This document shows, piece after piece, positions 25,046-36,996 of a DNA stretch of 64,000 nucleotides. The translations under genes were made by a program, and so were the position numbers. The stretch spans positions 1,302,001 through 1,366,000 of the forward strand of contig JAFFSR010000301.1 of NCBI GenBank assembly GCA_017163975.1, given 5' to 3'. Position 1 is the first letter of the stretch, and every line of letters begins with the position of its first letter. Source of the DNA: Anastatus disparis (taxonomy: Eukaryota > Arthropoda > Insecta > Hymenoptera > Eupelmidae). Under the pieces are notes generated by a model. The model had not been told where the DNA came from, ran no database searches, and worked only from the letters and a program-made list of their open reading frames with translations.

Positions 25046-26178
25046 ATAGCCACTTCATTTACAAATCGTACGTCTCTACTTTTTAAAATTTTGTGGTTTA
25101 TAACATCACAGAGTCTATACGCCTTAGATTCTTGACTATAGCCTACCAGTTTACATTCAATGGATTTTGATTCGAACTTTCCTTTGGTTGGTGTTTTATC
25201 TAGGGCATAGCATTTGCAACCGAAAATTCGTAAATGTTTTACAGTTGGCTTTGCGTTGTACCAAACTTCAAACGGTGTTATATTTTCTAAAGATCTTGTA
25301 GGGCAACGGTTCCTCAAATAAGCAGCTGTATTGATAGCTTCAGCCCAAAAACTCATAGGAAGGTTGGCTTGTATTAACATACACCGTGCCATGTCTAACA
25401 GGGTCCGGTTCATTCTTTCGGCTACGCCGCTTTGTTGTGGCGCATATGCGACTGTAAATTCTCTCTTAATTCCTGACTGCTCTAGTTCATCAGTGAAGTC
25501 TTTGCCTAAGTATTCCAGACCGTTGTCTGTGCGTAATGTCTTGATTTTACATCCATGAAGATTTTCAGCATAAGCTTTGAATTTTAAGAAAGAAGCTTTC
25601 ACTACATTGTTCTTTTTTAAGAAATGGACCTCCGTCCACCTTGAGCGATCGTCGATAAATGTAGCAAAGTAAATTTTGCCTCCAATTGATTTGGTTCGTA
25701 TGGGACCACATACGTCTGAATGCACAAGCTGTAAATTTTGAGTACTTTTTCTCTCAGATATTTTTGAAAAAGGAGTGGCTGATTGTTTTCCTTTCATACA
25801 TATTTCACAATCAGTGATTTCGCCAGAAAGTTCCAAGGGCATACCATATACCATCTGCTTAGCAACCAACTTTTTTAAATCTGGAATATTTAAATGCCCG
25901 TATCGGTGATGCCATTGTTGAATTAAGTTTTCTTGCTTTACAGTATGACAAACTTGTGTTCCAATCGGACTTACAATAAACAAATCTCCTTTCCGATATC
26001 CTTCTAAAATCAATTTATTATTTTTATTAAATACTGATGCTTTTTCTTTTTCAAATAATACTTTGCCATCATTATCCACTATTTTTGAAACGGATATTAG
26101 ATTGGTTTTTAGATCTGGCACACACAGTGCATTTTCTAACCTTATAGTTTTATTTTCTTCTTTACAGCGAATATTCAA
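24958..26178 (-). pseudogene. Copia integrase fused to a shifted RNase H
   Basis: The frame has 406 codons. It starts inside the protease/spacer region, then the zinc site WHHRYGH...CEICMKGKQ (from about residue 91). Integrase motifs HSDVCGP, RTDNGLEYL and GVAERMN carry the D,D,E residues. After SRDVRFVNEVAM the protein jumps into RNase H sequence in the wrong frame (LLVQQSPGSHANKK). The whole RT domain, expected to be over 1 kb, is deleted. Confidence 0.88.
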
Positions 26179-26480
26179 GGCAACTGTACCCTTACCTGTA
26201 ACAGGAGTACTCTTATCTGCGGCAAGCTTTACATTTTGGAAATCATTTATTTCAACAATTATTTACTATCATAAAATTCTACGTTTTGATAAACGTATTT
26301 GTAATAAAAAATTTCTTTGACTTTTGCATCTTGAAAGTGTGAGTTTTCGTCGACTATGAAGATAAGTACTAGTCTTCGTCGACATAAACCTGAAAGTGTT
26401 ACTTTTCGTCTACATAAATTTAAAAATGCTATTTTTCGTCGGTGAAAATAAATCGGTGCTAGTTTTCGTATGGTACGTCG

Positions 26481-27264
26481 ATATTTAGTTTTGAAATTCA
26501 AATATAGTCAGAAGTTTTTATAATTGTTTGTGACATTGTCATTGACGCCGTAAACATTAGTGTTTCAATAGTGAGAGAAATATGACGTCAACAAATATAG
26601 AATTTTAGTATTAAAACTGTCAATTCGTCGGAGCCATGTTTCCCCCTCTATTAGTCCATTTCAAATCTCAATAGCCCTTTTTAAAACAAAATTAACTCTT
26701 ACAACGTTAGTTGGCTATCACACTCATCTAAGTGCTTTTGTGCAGGATACATTAATACACCGTCGGTTTCTGTTGGTATCAAGACCTAAATAAAATTTAA
26801 AGTATTACTGCGCAATGGAGATTGAAGATCTAAAAAATGTAAGTATGTTTGAATATTCTTACATACATTTATTTTAAATTGCAATGTAGCAATTTTCGAA
26901 TGAATATTTTTCATTGTTCTTTTTTCTGAAATTCACTAAGATGTTCTGTACACATTAATAGATACATGCAAGAGAGAGGGAGAGAGTGAGTGAGTAGAGA
27001 GAAAGGAAAGGAGGAGAAAGATAGTGAGCAAGTGAGTGAGAGAGGGGGGGGAGGGAACATAAGTAAGTGAGAGATAGAGAAAGGGAGAGAGAGAATATGA
27101 AAGAGTGTGAGAAAGACTGAGAGACAAGGACGAGGGAAAGTGTACATGTTATAGATATATAAGTTTGATGAATAATAATGTTTTTCATAATTTTATATTA
27201 TTTAAATAATATAACGATTCTTTATTTTATAAGAAACGTTAATAATCATCAGCTCATTTTTGTG
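26481..27264. other. Non-coding region with a purine-rich (GA)n tract
   Basis: The tract at about 26970-27130 is almost all A and G on the plus strand (GAGAGAGGGAGAGAGTGAGT and similar). Three overlapping frames come from it. No gene recognised. Confidence 0.6.
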
Positions 27265-30005
27265 CGTATAAAAAATTTTTATTTTATAATTTTATCAAAT
27301 TTCTTGAAATTTTTTGAATATTATAGCTGTTATCTTTTGTTTTTAATCATTGTTCAAATTGATAAATACTATTTAATCTTTATTATTACTTTTAAAAAAG
27401 TATATTTTAGGCAAGTTCAGGTATTGAATAGTATAGTATTCTTTAGAACATTTTTCTAAATATTTTATTTTACCCAATACATAATATTTTTTTTATTCCA
27501 GCTTTCGAAAGTACTGAAATATCATCATCAAGTTTATACTTTTTATTTGATTTATCTTTAGTTTTTGCTTAAGAAAGTTTTGAAATCAATCAAGCAATCG
27601 TCGAGTACTTCTGTGTTCAATTCATTTTTTTTAATTATATAGAGTTCATCAAATGCTCAATTTATATTCTTTTTGATAGATGAATGTTTGGGAAAATTTT
27701 TCCAAACAATTTCTGAGAAAAGTGATTACTGAGATTAAGATAGCGATGATAATACACATCAAAATCAAAAATTTTTAATAAAAAAAAAACGACTTCAAAA
27801 AATGCACTAAAAAGAAACAAATAATTTATTATCTTTAGAAATCATACATATAATTGGTAAAATACAATTTTAGAAGTCGGCGTCTAATTTCTCAATGAAT
27901 GTTAACGTTATTTTTTAACAATAGATGTAAACGTTATTTTCGAACAATGAATGTGAACGTTATTTTTGAAAAAATGGACTAAGTCGTTCTGCTTACGCAC
28001 CACAGATTTAGAGATAAGACATTTGTTATTTTTTAGTGCAATGTTTTTAAAATCTTATTTTTTGTAGAAAATTTTGTTTTTATTCGATACTTTTAAAGTC
28101 GGTTTTTATTTATTAAAAATTTTTTAAATTGTTTGTTTTTGTTAAAAAATTTTTATTTTCTATCTTCTAGTGAATCCCCTTACTAAAACGCAAATATAGG
28201 TAGACCCACTAATTACATTAAACTTTCATTATTAATTTATAACGCATGCATTAGTACACCACCAATCAATATATAGGAAAGAAAGAAGGCTCAACAGCAC
28301 AGTGTCGTTATGTGTGCATCTATACATATTCAAGCTCAGGTAAGAGAGAGAGAGAGAGAGAGGGAGGGAGAGAGAGAGAGAGAGAGAGAGAAAACAAAAC
28401 TCCCAGTTTTCTTAATTTGATAATTGGGTCATACAAACCGAATATTGGCCCAATAATTATAGGACACGTATGGGACCTTCCTGCAGACATTCTCTATCAG
28501 ATACGAAAAAGTTTTTTCGAATCGGTTAAGAAATGACGGAGTTATGAGGTAACAGACATAAAAAAAAAAAAAAAAAAATTCAGTCGAATTGAGAACCTCC
28601 TCCTTTTTGAAATCGGTTAAAAAATGAAGATATACCAGATCAACATTTTATTTCATTTATGAGTGAATATTAATATATGAACATTACGACGGTGCTTACG
28701 AAGACAATCACCCTCAGATTTGCCACGAAGACTATCACTTCCAGAAGATACGACGAAAACTATCATTTTAATTTTTATGTAAACGAAGACTATCACTTCT
28801 GAACTATTTGCGACGAAAAGAATTGGATTTTAATATATGTAGACGAAAACTATCATTTTAATTTTTATGTAAACGAAGACTATCACTCCTGAAAAATTTA
28901 AAACGAAAAGAATCATATTTCAATGTATGCAGACAAAAACTATTATTTTAATTTTTATGTAAACGGAGACTATCACTTCTAACAAAGATCGCAGAAAAGT
29001 TATTTTTTATATTTTTTTTCGTTGAGGAGTGATTGTTTTCGTTTACATAAAAATTAAAATAATAGTTTTCGTCTACATACATTGAAATATAATTCTTTTC
29101 GTTTCAAATTTTTCAAGAGTGATAGTCTTCGTTTACATAAAAATTAAAATAATAGTTTTCGTCTGCATACATTGAAATATGATTCTTTTCGTCGCAAATA
29201 GTTCAGAAGTGATAGTCTTCGTTTACATAAGAATTAAAATGATAGTTTTCGTCGTATCTTCTGGAAGTGATAGTCTTCGTCGCAAATCTGAAGGTGATTG
29301 TCTTCGTAAGCTCCGTCGTAATCTTCATGTATTAATATTCACTCATAAATGAAATAAAATGTTGATCTGGTATATCTTCATTTTTTGATTTTGATGTGTA
29401 TTATCATCGCTATCTTAATCTCAGTAATCACTTTTTTCAGAAATTGTTTGGAAAAATTTTTCCAAACATTCATCTATCAAAAAGAATATAAATTGAGCAT
29501 TTGATGAATTCTATATAATTAAAAAAATGAATTGAACACAGAAGTACTCGACGATTGCTTGATTGATTTCGAAACTTTCTTTAGCCAAAACTGTTAATAT
29601 TTTATGAATTTCATATTATTCATATTATGAACTTCATATTAAAAAAAATGAATTAAATACGGAAGTACTCGACGATTGCTTGATTGATTTCAAAACTTTC
29701 TTAAGCAAACACTAAAGATAAATCTAATAAAAAGTATAAACTTGATGATGATATTTTAGTACTTTCAAAAGCTGGAATAAAAAAAATATTATGTATTGGG
29801 TAAAATAAAATATTTAGAAAAAATGTTCTAAAGAATACTATACTATTCAATACCTGAACTCGCCTAAAATATACTTTTTTAAAAGTAATAATAAAAATTA
29901 AATAGTATTTATCAATTTGAACAATGATTAAAAACAAAAGATAACAGTTATAATATTCAAAAAATTTCAAGAAATTTGATAAAATTATAAAATAAAAAAA
30001 TAGTT
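27265..30005. mobile_element. Large foldback with sub-repeated core, left arm interrupted
   Basis: Outer arms 27265-27775 and 29385-30005 are complementary (GGTATTGAATAGTATAGTAT; CAAGCAATCGTCGAGTACTT). The inner arms start again at 28618, so about 840 bp (27776-28617) interrupts the left arm. The right arm carries an extra tandem copy of about 115 bp (29590-29705). The core, 28690-29330, is built from direct repeats of GACGAAAACTATCATTTTAA and ACGAAGACTATCAC on one side and their complements on the other. Confidence 0.75.
27776..28617. other. Sequence interrupting the left arm of the large foldback
   Basis: No gene seen. It contains an inverted pair (TTAATAAAAAAAAAACGACT near 27775 and AGTCGGTTTTTATTTATTAA near 28097), three short copies of TGAACGTTATTTTT-like units (27900-27970), and a (GA)n tract (28337-28391). 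Confidence 0.5.
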
Positions 30006-30129
30006 TAATGGTATTTTTATGAATTTTATATTATTTAAAAAAGTTGAAACAGAAGAGCTTATTAATCAATGTCAATTTCATTCCTTTTTATTAAAAAGAA
30101 TGAATTGAATACAGTAATACTCGACGATT

Positions 30130-30287
30130 CCCTGGTAGAAAATAAAAAGCTGTGTATTACCATTTTATGACCAGTAGAGATGGAAACGCTTTTTTAAACA
30201 TTTTATGGACATTTTTTTGGCACTATTATTACTAATAACCTCAAATTTTTAGATACACCATTTTTAATGGTCACATTTCTACCAGGG
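30130..30287. mobile_element. Small MITE with CCCTGGTAGAAA ends
   Basis: 158 bp with ends CCCTGGTAGAAA and TTTCTACCAGGG. It interrupts a copy of the repeat ending TACTCGACGATT...GATTGATTTC seen intact at 29545-29575. Non-coding. Confidence 0.7.
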
Positions 30288-30383
30288 ATACTCGATTGAT
30301 TTCTAAACTTTCTTTAGCCAAAATTGTATATTTATTTAATAGTTTGAAAGATTACGAACTTCATATTAAAAAGAATGAATTAA

Positions 30384-30592
30384 GGGGATGTTATAAGGTA
30401 TATGATTCATACATAGTTATTGACATTGCAGTTTTCCAAATTTTTAATCTCTATTCAAAAAATTTCTGAAAAATCTCTATATTATGCTTTTTATCAGTAA
30501 AAATGGAAGGCTATAATATAGAGATATTCTTAAAATTTTTGGATTATGGATAAAATATTTGGAAAACTTTAATGTCGGCATTTTACATTACC
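30384..30592. mobile_element. Small MITE with TTAA target duplication
   Basis: 209 bp with imperfect inverted ends (GGGGATGTTATAAGGTA and the complement of TTTACATTACC). TTAA lies on both sides (30380-30383 and 30593-30596). The uninterrupted sequence GAATTAAATACGGAAGTAC at about 29650 gives the empty site. TTAA suggests a piggyBac-type mobiliser (inference). Confidence 0.7.
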
Positions 30593-30889
30593 TTAAATAC
30601 GGAAGTACTCGATATAGTTTACTAGATATAGTTTGTATCTGAAAATGATTATATATAACTTTTGTATAACTCTATAAAACTAGATGCAAATAATAACATA
30701 AAATCTTTTTAAAATTTATGAAGAAATTATAGACAATTGAATATTTAGAATAAAAAATTTAGAAAGTGAACAAATTTTAATGAAATGTTTAATTAAATTA
30801 AACATTTATGTTCAATTAATTTTTTTATGTTTAATTGATCGTAACACGATTTTTCAGTAGACGCTTGAATACATTAATTAGAAATTAAC

Positions 30890-31224
30890 GTAAATTTTTG
30901 TCACTTCCTGGAGATGATGTCCAGGTGGCCAGGATGGCCTCCAGGATCACGAAACATCATTCACAAGGAAACACATCTAGTATTATCATTGGAAATATAT
31001 AAATTTTTGTCACTTCCTATAGATGATGTCCAGGTGACCTGGACGACCTCCAGGTCGACGAAACATCATTCTCGAGAAAGTGAATCTAGTATTATAATTT
31101 AAAATTTTTTGTCACTTCCTGAAGATGATGTCCAGGTGGCCAGGATGGCCTCCAGGATCACGAAACATCATCCACGAGGAAACACATCTAGTATTATAAT
31201 TGGAAATATATACATTTTTGTTAT
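30890..31224. repeat. Tandem repeat, about 107 bp, three units; target of the Copia insertion
   Basis: Units start near 30893, 31003 and 31107. Each has TTTTTGTCACTTCCT, GATGATGTCCAGGTG and ACGAAACATCAT. A fourth, diverged unit follows the Copia element at about 39152-39235. The retrotransposon therefore split an array of at least four units. Confidence 0.8.
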
Positions 31225-31493
31225 TCTTGGAAAAGGGTGTTTGCGAGAATAAAGTCTTTATCTTTATTAAAGAATATTTATTAAAGTATATATTACACTC
31301 GTATATTAAATCATCAAGAAACTACACTCGTAAAAGTAAAATATAATAAAAGAAACAAGCTCTCGTAATTCGATGTCGCTCCGCTCGTTGTCTAACACAA
31401 AACTGAACTAACGCTTGTTCAAGAACGTTAAGGCCCGCTTTATATAGAGGGGGAAGTGAAGAGACTCACGACAAGAGCACCACTATTCCAACA
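31225..31493 (-). repeat. Copia 3' LTR
   Basis: Same 269-bp sequence as the 5' LTR except for an A/G difference about 17 bp from the TGTTGG end. It directly follows the polypurine tract on the minus strand and is followed by the GTTAT duplication at 31220-31224. Confidence 0.95.
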
Positions 31494-31506
31494 CTCCCTC
31501 CCGCTC
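31494..31506 (-). promoter_or_regulatory. Copia polypurine tract
   Basis: The minus strand reads GAGCGGGAGGGAG immediately before the 3' LTR start (TGTTGGAA). This is the expected second-strand primer of LTR retrotransposons. Confidence 0.85.
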
Positions 31507-31602
31507 TTGCGTAGACTCTCGTTATTTCTTAATTCCTGTAACAGATAAATTATACAAAATTAGAAAACAGATGTGACAAATGATCAGAATTTTCAACACT
31601 CG

Positions 31603-34600
31603 TTAGTTTTCACTCGTAATTTCAATTTTTTTTTTTTTTTTTTTTTTCTCTTCTTTATTCATGATTTCACTCGTTAATCGATTGTGCAATTCAAATGAGA
31701 GAGGTTTAGTCATTATGTCCGCGATTTGTTCTTTAGAAGAAATCCATTTTATTATTATCAGTTTTCGCCGAACACACTCTCTTACGTAATGTTCTTTGAT
31801 TTCTGTCATATATCTCAATTTACCATTACCACTCATTTTAGCGCTGGCTTCTGCAGCCTTGTTGTCACACCAAAGTGTGACTGGACAAAAGGAGACATCG
31901 AGCACTAATTTCAGCGAATTATCCAAAGCTATCAACTCCTGGCAAGCCTCACTCATGGCTACATATTCTGCCTGACATGTAGACAGAGCAACATATGACT
32001 GCTTGTGTGTTTTCCAGGCAACAGGATCTCCATACAGCTTTATGATATAGCCACAAGTCGTCAAAGAACCCTTACAGTCGGCAAAGCTTGCATCCGAATA
32101 AGCCTGCATTGAATCTTGATTTCCAATAAAGGTCAATCCTAGGTCTTTAGTACCCTTTAGGTATTTGAACACTCGTTTCACCATCGACCACTCGTTATTT
32201 GTTGGATTTACCTGATGCCTGCTCAATACATTTACAGCGTACATTATATCGGGTCTTGTTGCACTCGCCAAATAAAGAAGACTCCCAATAGCTTCTCTAT
32301 ATAAACCATTTTCAACAGGTCGGTTGTGATCTGCTGAAGATCTCTCGTTTGATTCCTCTCGTAACTTTCGCTCTTTATTCGAAACTTGCGTGGTAACCAT
32401 AGGGGTGCGTTGTGGATGCATTTCTTCGAACTTAAATCTTTTTAGGATCTTTTCGGTATACAGTTCTTGCTTCAAGACAATTTTCTGTTTTTCTCTCGTT
32501 CTCTCGATTTCAATACCCAAGAAGGTTTTAGGCGTGCCAAGATCTGTAATTTTAAATTCACTTCGTAATACATCCTTGACCTCTTGCAATTTTCCTGTTT
32601 CGTTACTAGCTATCAGCATATCGTCAACATATAGCAGTAAAATTAGAAAATTTTCCCTTTCTCGCCAAGTAAAGAGACAAGGTTCAGCATCGTACGACTT
32701 TAGACCAGCTTTTTCAGCAACTTCAGTAAATCGTACATTCCATCGTTTAGGACTTATGCGCAGACCATATAAGGCCTTTTGTAATTTACACACTTTCGTT
32801 TGTCGTACGTTCTCATCGTACTCCATGCCTTCAGGTATTTCCATATAGATATCCTCGTCGATTTTGCCGTAAAGAAATGCGGTTTTGACATCCAATTGAA
32901 CAACATCCAAATCATGTTTGTTAATGATTGCAAACACGGACCTCACCAAAGTTAATCGAGAAACTGGTGCATATGTTTCAGTCAGATCGTATTTCTTCAA
33001 ATCCTTAAACCCTCGTATTACCAGCCTGGCTTTGTATTTAGTGAGTCCGTTTGTGTCATACTTTCTTTTAAGTACCCACCTCGAGTCAATCACATTGGGT
33101 CTCTTTTGTTTTGATGTCAGTTCAGATCTATCAACTAGTGTCCAAACTTCATTTTCTTTCATAGACATCAATTCCTCGTTAATTGCCTTTTGCCATTTAG
33201 ATTTCTCTCTCGTTTTCATGGCTTCTTTATAAGAGGATGGGTCAAGATTAATCTCGGCTAAAAGAGTATAACAACTTGTGTCGTCCATTTCGCTAGCTTG
33301 GTCAAGTGTCTTGGATATATTACTCTCGTTCGACTCTTCGTTTGTTATTTTGTCTGCATCACTCTTAATTTTCTTTAATGTTGTTTCCTCTGAACTGATT
33401 TTATCTTTCCTTGGTCTACCTCTCTTTTTCTTAAACTCTCCCTCCGTTTTTGAGATTTCAGGAAGATCCTCACTCGTCGCTCGTTCAAATTCAACAAACC
33501 AATTTTCTTTGTTGATTTCATCAGTCGGGAAAATCCAATGTTTAATACTCTCCTTTTGATATTTATCTCCATAAACAAGCTTTTCATTAAAACGAACGTC
33601 CCTGCTTTCATAAAACTTTCCCTCTTCAGGTCTAAGTAAAATAAAGCCCGATGGAGTATATCCTACAAGAATCGCTCGTTTGCCTATACTTTCAAATTTT
33701 GGTCCTACGTTTCTTTGGACTTTTATATAGGCCAGACACCCGAAGCGTTTCAGTTGATTGATGTCAAAACTTTTCTGAGGTACAAACTTCTCAATAGGTA
33801 TCTCCATGTCAATAGACTTATGCGGAGTTCTATTGTAAGCATATGTGGCTGCTCCAAGAGCCAAATCCCACATATTCTTTGGAAGTTTAGAGTCATACAT
33901 ATATGACCGCACCTTCTTCTGAATGGTCTGATTAAACCGTTCAGCCACTCCATTGTGCTGAGGAGTATCCGAACACGAGAGACGAGATTCTGCTCCAACT
34001 TTATTTAGGACTTCAGTCGTATGTCCTCCAACGAATTCTTTGCCTTGATCAGACTGTAAATAACAGACTTTAGCATCAAAACCTAATAGGTTTCGTCCAC
34101 TCTTGATGAATGCCTCCAAACATTGCCCAGTATCGCTCTTTGTTTTCATCGGGTAAGCCATAGCCAGCCTCGAATAATCATCTATGAATACCGAAATAAA
34201 ACGGTATCCTTTTGGATGCGTCTGAGGGCTTATTGGTCCCATTAAATCAGAGTGTATTACCTCTAACGGTTTCGTCGCTCGTTGTCTCGTTTTATTGAAA
34301 GGTAATCTGTTGAATTTCGATATTATGCAGATCTCGCAATCTCTGATGGATTCATCAAACTTAGCGTCTTGTAAGCTTTTATTATCTGGATACTTCCTTT
34401 GCATTGATTTCAGATAGTCCAGAGATGCATGTCCAAGACGCACATGCCATAGTAGTGCTTTATTATTGTCTAAGAATTTTTTGTATCTCTCGTTAAACGG
34501 CGTCTCGTCACTCGTTAATTCCTCAGACTGTATATCATCAACATTACTAAACTTACGATCCCAGACTGATGCATCAAAGTTAAAATTTTGGACTAAGGAA

Positions 34601-35628
34601 GTAGCTTTCACGTTTGTGCTATCCTGATCATGTTGATTTATATTATCGTCGTTGGTTTCTCTCGTTAATTGCACATCGTTTTCAGAATTCCTTTCTGTTT
34701 CGACAGGTTTCTCTCGAATTGCATTATCAATCGATATTTTATCTGTGTCTAACTGTAATTTATCAACGTTTTTAGCTTTACTGCGAGTCACGTATCTAGG
34801 TTTATTATCAAAATTTTCAGTTGTCAAATAAGCTCTCGTTCTAATCGTATTACTCTCGTTTAATGTTTTATAATTTTCATTCATTTTATCTATCTCTAGT
34901 TCAATTAACCAGAAAGGTTTTTGATAAATTCCCTTGATAAATGACTCGTGCGTAATTGGGTTGAAAATATCTATTTGTCGATTGTCCAAATAAATACTTA
35001 ATCCCATGTCCGCAAACTTTCTCAAGGACAAGAGATTTTCTGATAAAGATTTAGCACATATAACGTTTTCCAAGCTCATTACTTTGTCATTGATCAACTT
35101 GACATCTACTGTGCCAGCTCCCTCCGATTTTAAATCAGCTCGAGCTTCTTTATTAGCACATTTTACCAAACTTTTCTTAGCTTTATCAAACGTTTTAAAT
35201 ATAAGCTTGGAATTCGTTAAATGCTCCGTAGCACCAGAGTCAGCTAAAAATTTCATTAAGGTAACGTTATCTTCAGTATCGCTCTCGTAACTCGATACTG
35301 ATCTTACGCTCGTAGCACTATAATGTGTAATAATTTTATCTGTATCATTTACATTACCTTTCTGTTGTTTATTTCCACTCTGATTCTCCTTTGAATCATC
35401 CTGATTCCCTTTACACTCCTTATTTTTGCTTTGTTGACCACCATGTCTTTTATCAGAATGTTTCGCTCGTTTTGTATGATTACCATGACTCGCATCACTC
35501 GATTTACGTTTGCCTCTGAAGCTCCTTTTATTTTTAGCACGATCAAAACTGCTTGTATTTTTATATTTAGAAGACGATGTTTTGTTGACGAGCTTTCTCC
35601 ATTTTGTTTTGATAACCTCGCGGCACAA
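31603..35628 (-). CDS. Copia Pol: protease, integrase, reverse transcriptase, RNase H
   Basis: The frame has 1341 codons without a stop. The protease has DSGA at about residue 131. The GAG-pre-integrase zinc site (WHVRLGH...CEIC) is at about 394-440. The integrase core follows: HSDLMGP (about 459), [10 protein letters not shown] and GVAERFNQ give the D,D,E residues. RT has [22 protein letters not shown] and YVDD (about 1003). RNase H has [10 protein letters not shown] (about 1179) and ends with the usual ADIMTKPL. The tail is lysine-rich (KKEEK-type) and basic. Protease-integrase-RT order defines Ty1/copia. All catalytic motifs look intact. Confidence 0.96.
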   Translation of the reverse strand: MCREVIKTKWRKLVNKTSSSKYKNTSSFDRAKNKRSFRGKRKSSDASHGNHTKRAKHSDKRHGGQQSKNKECKGNQDDSKENQSGNKQQKGNVNDTDKIITHYSATSVRSVSSYESDTEDNVTLMKFLADSGATEHLTNSKLIFKTFDKAKKSLVKCANKEARADLKSEGAGTVDVKLINDKVMSLENVICAKSLSENLLSLRKFADMGLSIYLDNRQIDIFNPITHESFIKGIYQKPFWLIELEIDKMNENYKTLNESNTIRTRAYLTTENFDNKPRYVTRSKAKNVDKLQLDTDKISIDNAIREKPVETERNSENDVQLTRETNDDNINQHDQDSTNVKATSLVQNFNFDASVWDRKFSNVDDIQSEELTSDETPFNERYKKFLDNNKALLWHVRLGHASLDYLKSMQRKYPDNKSLQDAKFDESIRDCEICIISKFNRLPFNKTRQRATKPLEVIHSDLMGPISPQTHPKGYRFISVFIDDYSRLAMAYPMKTKSDTGQCLEAFIKSGRNLLGFDAKVCYLQSDQGKEFVGGHTTEVLNKVGAESRLSCSDTPQHNGVAERFNQTIQKKVRSYMYDSKLPKNMWDLALGAATYAYNRTPHKSIDMEIPIEKFVPQKSFDINQLKRFGCLAYIKVQRNVGPKFESIGKRAILVGYTPSGFILLRPEEGKFYESRDVRFNEKLVYGDKYQKESIKHWIFPTDEINKENWFVEFERATSEDLPEISKTEGEFKKKRGRPRKDKISSEETTLKKIKSDADKITNEESNESNISKTLDQASEMDDTSCYTLLAEINLDPSSYKEAMKTREKSKWQKAINEELMSMKENEVWTLVDRSELTSKQKRPNVIDSRWVLKRKYDTNGLTKYKARLVIRGFKDLKKYDLTETYAPVSRLTLVRSVFAIINKHDLDVVQLDVKTAFLYGKIDEDIYMEIPEGMEYDENVRQTKVCKLQKALYGLRISPKRWNVRFTEVAEKAGLKSYDAEPCLFTWRERENFLILLLYVDDMLIASNETGKLQEVKDVLRSEFKITDLGTPKTFLGIEIERTREKQKIVLKQELYTEKILKRFKFEEMHPQRTPMVTTQVSNKERKLREESNERSSADHNRPVENGLYREAIGSLLYLASATRPDIMYAVNVLSRHQVNPTNNEWSMVKRVFKYLKGTKDLGLTFIGNQDSMQAYSDASFADCKGSLTTCGYIIKLYGDPVAWKTHKQSYVALSTCQAEYVAMSEACQELIALDNSLKLVLDVSFCPVTLWCDNKAAEASAKMSGNGKLRYMTEIKEHYVRECVRRKLIIIKWISSKEQIADIMTKPLSFELHNRLTSEIMNKEEKKKKKKKIEITSEN

Positions 35629-35862
35629 TCTCTGGCAATGTGTCCAATTTTACCACACTCGTAACATTGAGGTTTTCCTTCGTTGGGGCATTCATTGCTA
35701 TGATGACCTTGAGCACCACAGCTGTAGCATCGATTTTTAGAATTGTATTTCCTGACACTCAAGGCTGTCGGTTTCGTCTCACTCGTTTGATTTTTGCTCG
35801 CCTCGTGCTGTATAATAAAAGCCTTCAGTTGATCATACGTTAATCCTTTTGCCAGTTGAGTT
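35580..35862 (-). CDS. Copia Gag C-terminus, two CCHC zinc knuckles (out of frame with gag)
   Basis: The frame picks up as [20 protein letters not shown] and contains [14 protein letters not shown] and [14 protein letters not shown]. These are two CX2CX4HX4C nucleic-acid-binding knuckles of the nucleocapsid. A second frame break near 35580, in an A-rich run, is needed to pass into pol. Copia elements normally use one continuous frame. Two breaks within 300 bp in such a young copy deserve a read-level check. Confidence 0.8.
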
Positions 35863-36945
35863 CGTAGTCATAAATTCGATCGATTGTACTTGAGGTATTG
35901 CCGAAGTTATCGCATTGAAGAAGGCGTCTCGCTTCTCGTTATCCGAAAGAGGATTAACATTCGGCAAACAGTCGTGATTTCGTATTAGTTCCTCAAACCG
36001 ATCCCAGAACTCCGCTGCTTTCTCTTTGCTTGGAACATATTCCATATTATAAAGTCGCTTTCGTATTGTCATGGAAGTCAGGTTGGTCTCATATCGTTTG
36101 ATCTCTTTGATTTTATCCAAAATAGCAACGGGATCTTTGATTTTGTCTATCTTTGAATAGTAATTTTGATCGAGTCTATTAATGAGAATGTCTCTAACTT
36201 TGAACGTATGTTTTTCTCTCGTTGCATCGTCGACTGCAAAGTTAGGTTTTTCATTCGGATTAATGATATATAACAAATCCAAAATTCGCAACTTTGATGT
36301 GAGAAAGTCCATAAAATGTTCAAACTTTGTTTGGTTTGTTAATTTGTACTCTCGTTTGCTCGAATCTTTACCAACTATTTCCACTCGTATTTTCTCACTC
36401 AATTCCTTGGCAACGGTATTAGAAGAACATTGCCTCTGGTTTCCATCATTATTTGAATTGTTTTCCGCTCGTTTCAATTCACTTCGTATCAATTCAATAA
36501 TATCCAGTTTACTGATCCCAGGTACGATGTCTTGGTTGACTGAATTAGTTGTATTAGATGGTGCATTTGTATTTAGACTCTCGTTTTGTCGCTCGTTAGA
36601 TGAATGCTGTTGATCGCTCGTAGGTGTTGTTTCATTCAGCGTTCTTACATTTCCGTCAGTACTCTTGTTGGGCTGACATGAACAGTTATGCGAACGACCA
36701 ATGGATTTTTCAAGTTTTTCGGCTAGTAGACTTAAACGATCTACTCCCGATTTAAACGCACTCGTCATTTCTTTCTGTGTTTCCACCATTTGTTTCATGG
36801 CCTTAGCGACGCTGTTCAAAGCCTCTGTGTACCTTTCTTCTTCGCTATCTTCGCTCGTACAGGAGCCATTATTTCCGCTCTCAGAGATGTTGTCATCATT
36901 ATCATCCTCCTTCCCAGCTGATATTTTTTCGTTCTCAGTGTTCAT
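35833..36945 (-). CDS. Copia Gag
   Basis: The frame is open from 36996, but the first ATG is at 36945 (MNTENEKISAG), which I take as the start. The protein begins with an acidic, serine-rich region. It continues with an UBN2-type copia gag core (RKRLYNMEYVPSKEKAAEFW, then FEELIRNHDCLPNVNPL). The frame ends at 35833 just before the zinc knuckles, which lie in another frame. A frame break near 35850-35870 separates them. It is an indel, an assembly error or, less likely, a programmed shift. Confidence 0.85.
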   Translation of the reverse strand: MNTENEKISAGKEDDNDDNISESGNNGSCTSEDSEEERYTEALNSVAKAMKQMVETQKEMTSAFKSGVDRLSLLAEKLEKSIGRSHNCSCQPNKSTDGNVRTLNETTPTSDQQHSSNERQNESLNTNAPSNTTNSVNQDIVPGISKLDIIELIRSELKRAENNSNNDGNQRQCSSNTVAKELSEKIRVEIVGKDSSKREYKLTNQTKFEHFMDFLTSKLRILDLLYIINPNEKPNFAVDDATREKHTFKVRDILINRLDQNYYSKIDKIKDPVAILDKIKEIKRYETNLTSMTIRKRLYNMEYVPSKEKAAEFWDRFEELIRNHDCLPNVNPLSDNEKRDAFFNAITSAIPQVQSIEFMTTNSTGKRINV

Positions 36946-36996
36946 GGGAAAATACAACTGAGAGCCCTCTCGTTGTTTGTTATCGATTGCTTCCAA

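Larger units (their letters stand above)
24381..26240 (-). mobile_element. Truncated Copia remnant lacking gag, protease and RT
   Basis: On the minus strand: integrase region, direct join to RNase H, polypurine tract (ATGGGAGGG, about 24609-24617) and a 3' LTR (24381-24608, TGTCGAAATAA to AGTGACA). No 5' LTR is seen. It sits between inverted, sub-repeated arms at about 23690-23800 and 26320-26480, so it probably inserted in a foldback. It belongs to a different Copia family from the 31-39 kb element. Confidence 0.8.
23690..26480. repeat. Foldback with sub-repeated arms, split by the Copia remnant
   Basis: The left arm (about 23690-23800) has three copies of ACAAAAACTAGCACTTT-like units. The right arm (about 26320-26480) has inverted units such as GTGCTAGTTTTCGTATGG. 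The outer match is ATATCGACGTACCATACGAA (inverted, right) against ATATCAACGAGCCATACAAA (left). The unit resembles the one in the 27.3-30.0 kb foldback. Confidence 0.65.

Noticed and set aside
26970..27130. Serine/leucine-rich frames in the GA tract
   Set aside because: Low-complexity translation of a purine-rich microsatellite in three phases.
27178..29970. Two similar frames (93 and 89 codons) on opposite strands
   Set aside because: They are the two arms of the same foldback, not a gene pair.
32390..36961. Plus-strand frames of 60-152 codons across the Copia element
   Set aside because: They are antisense to gag and pol and lack any family motif.
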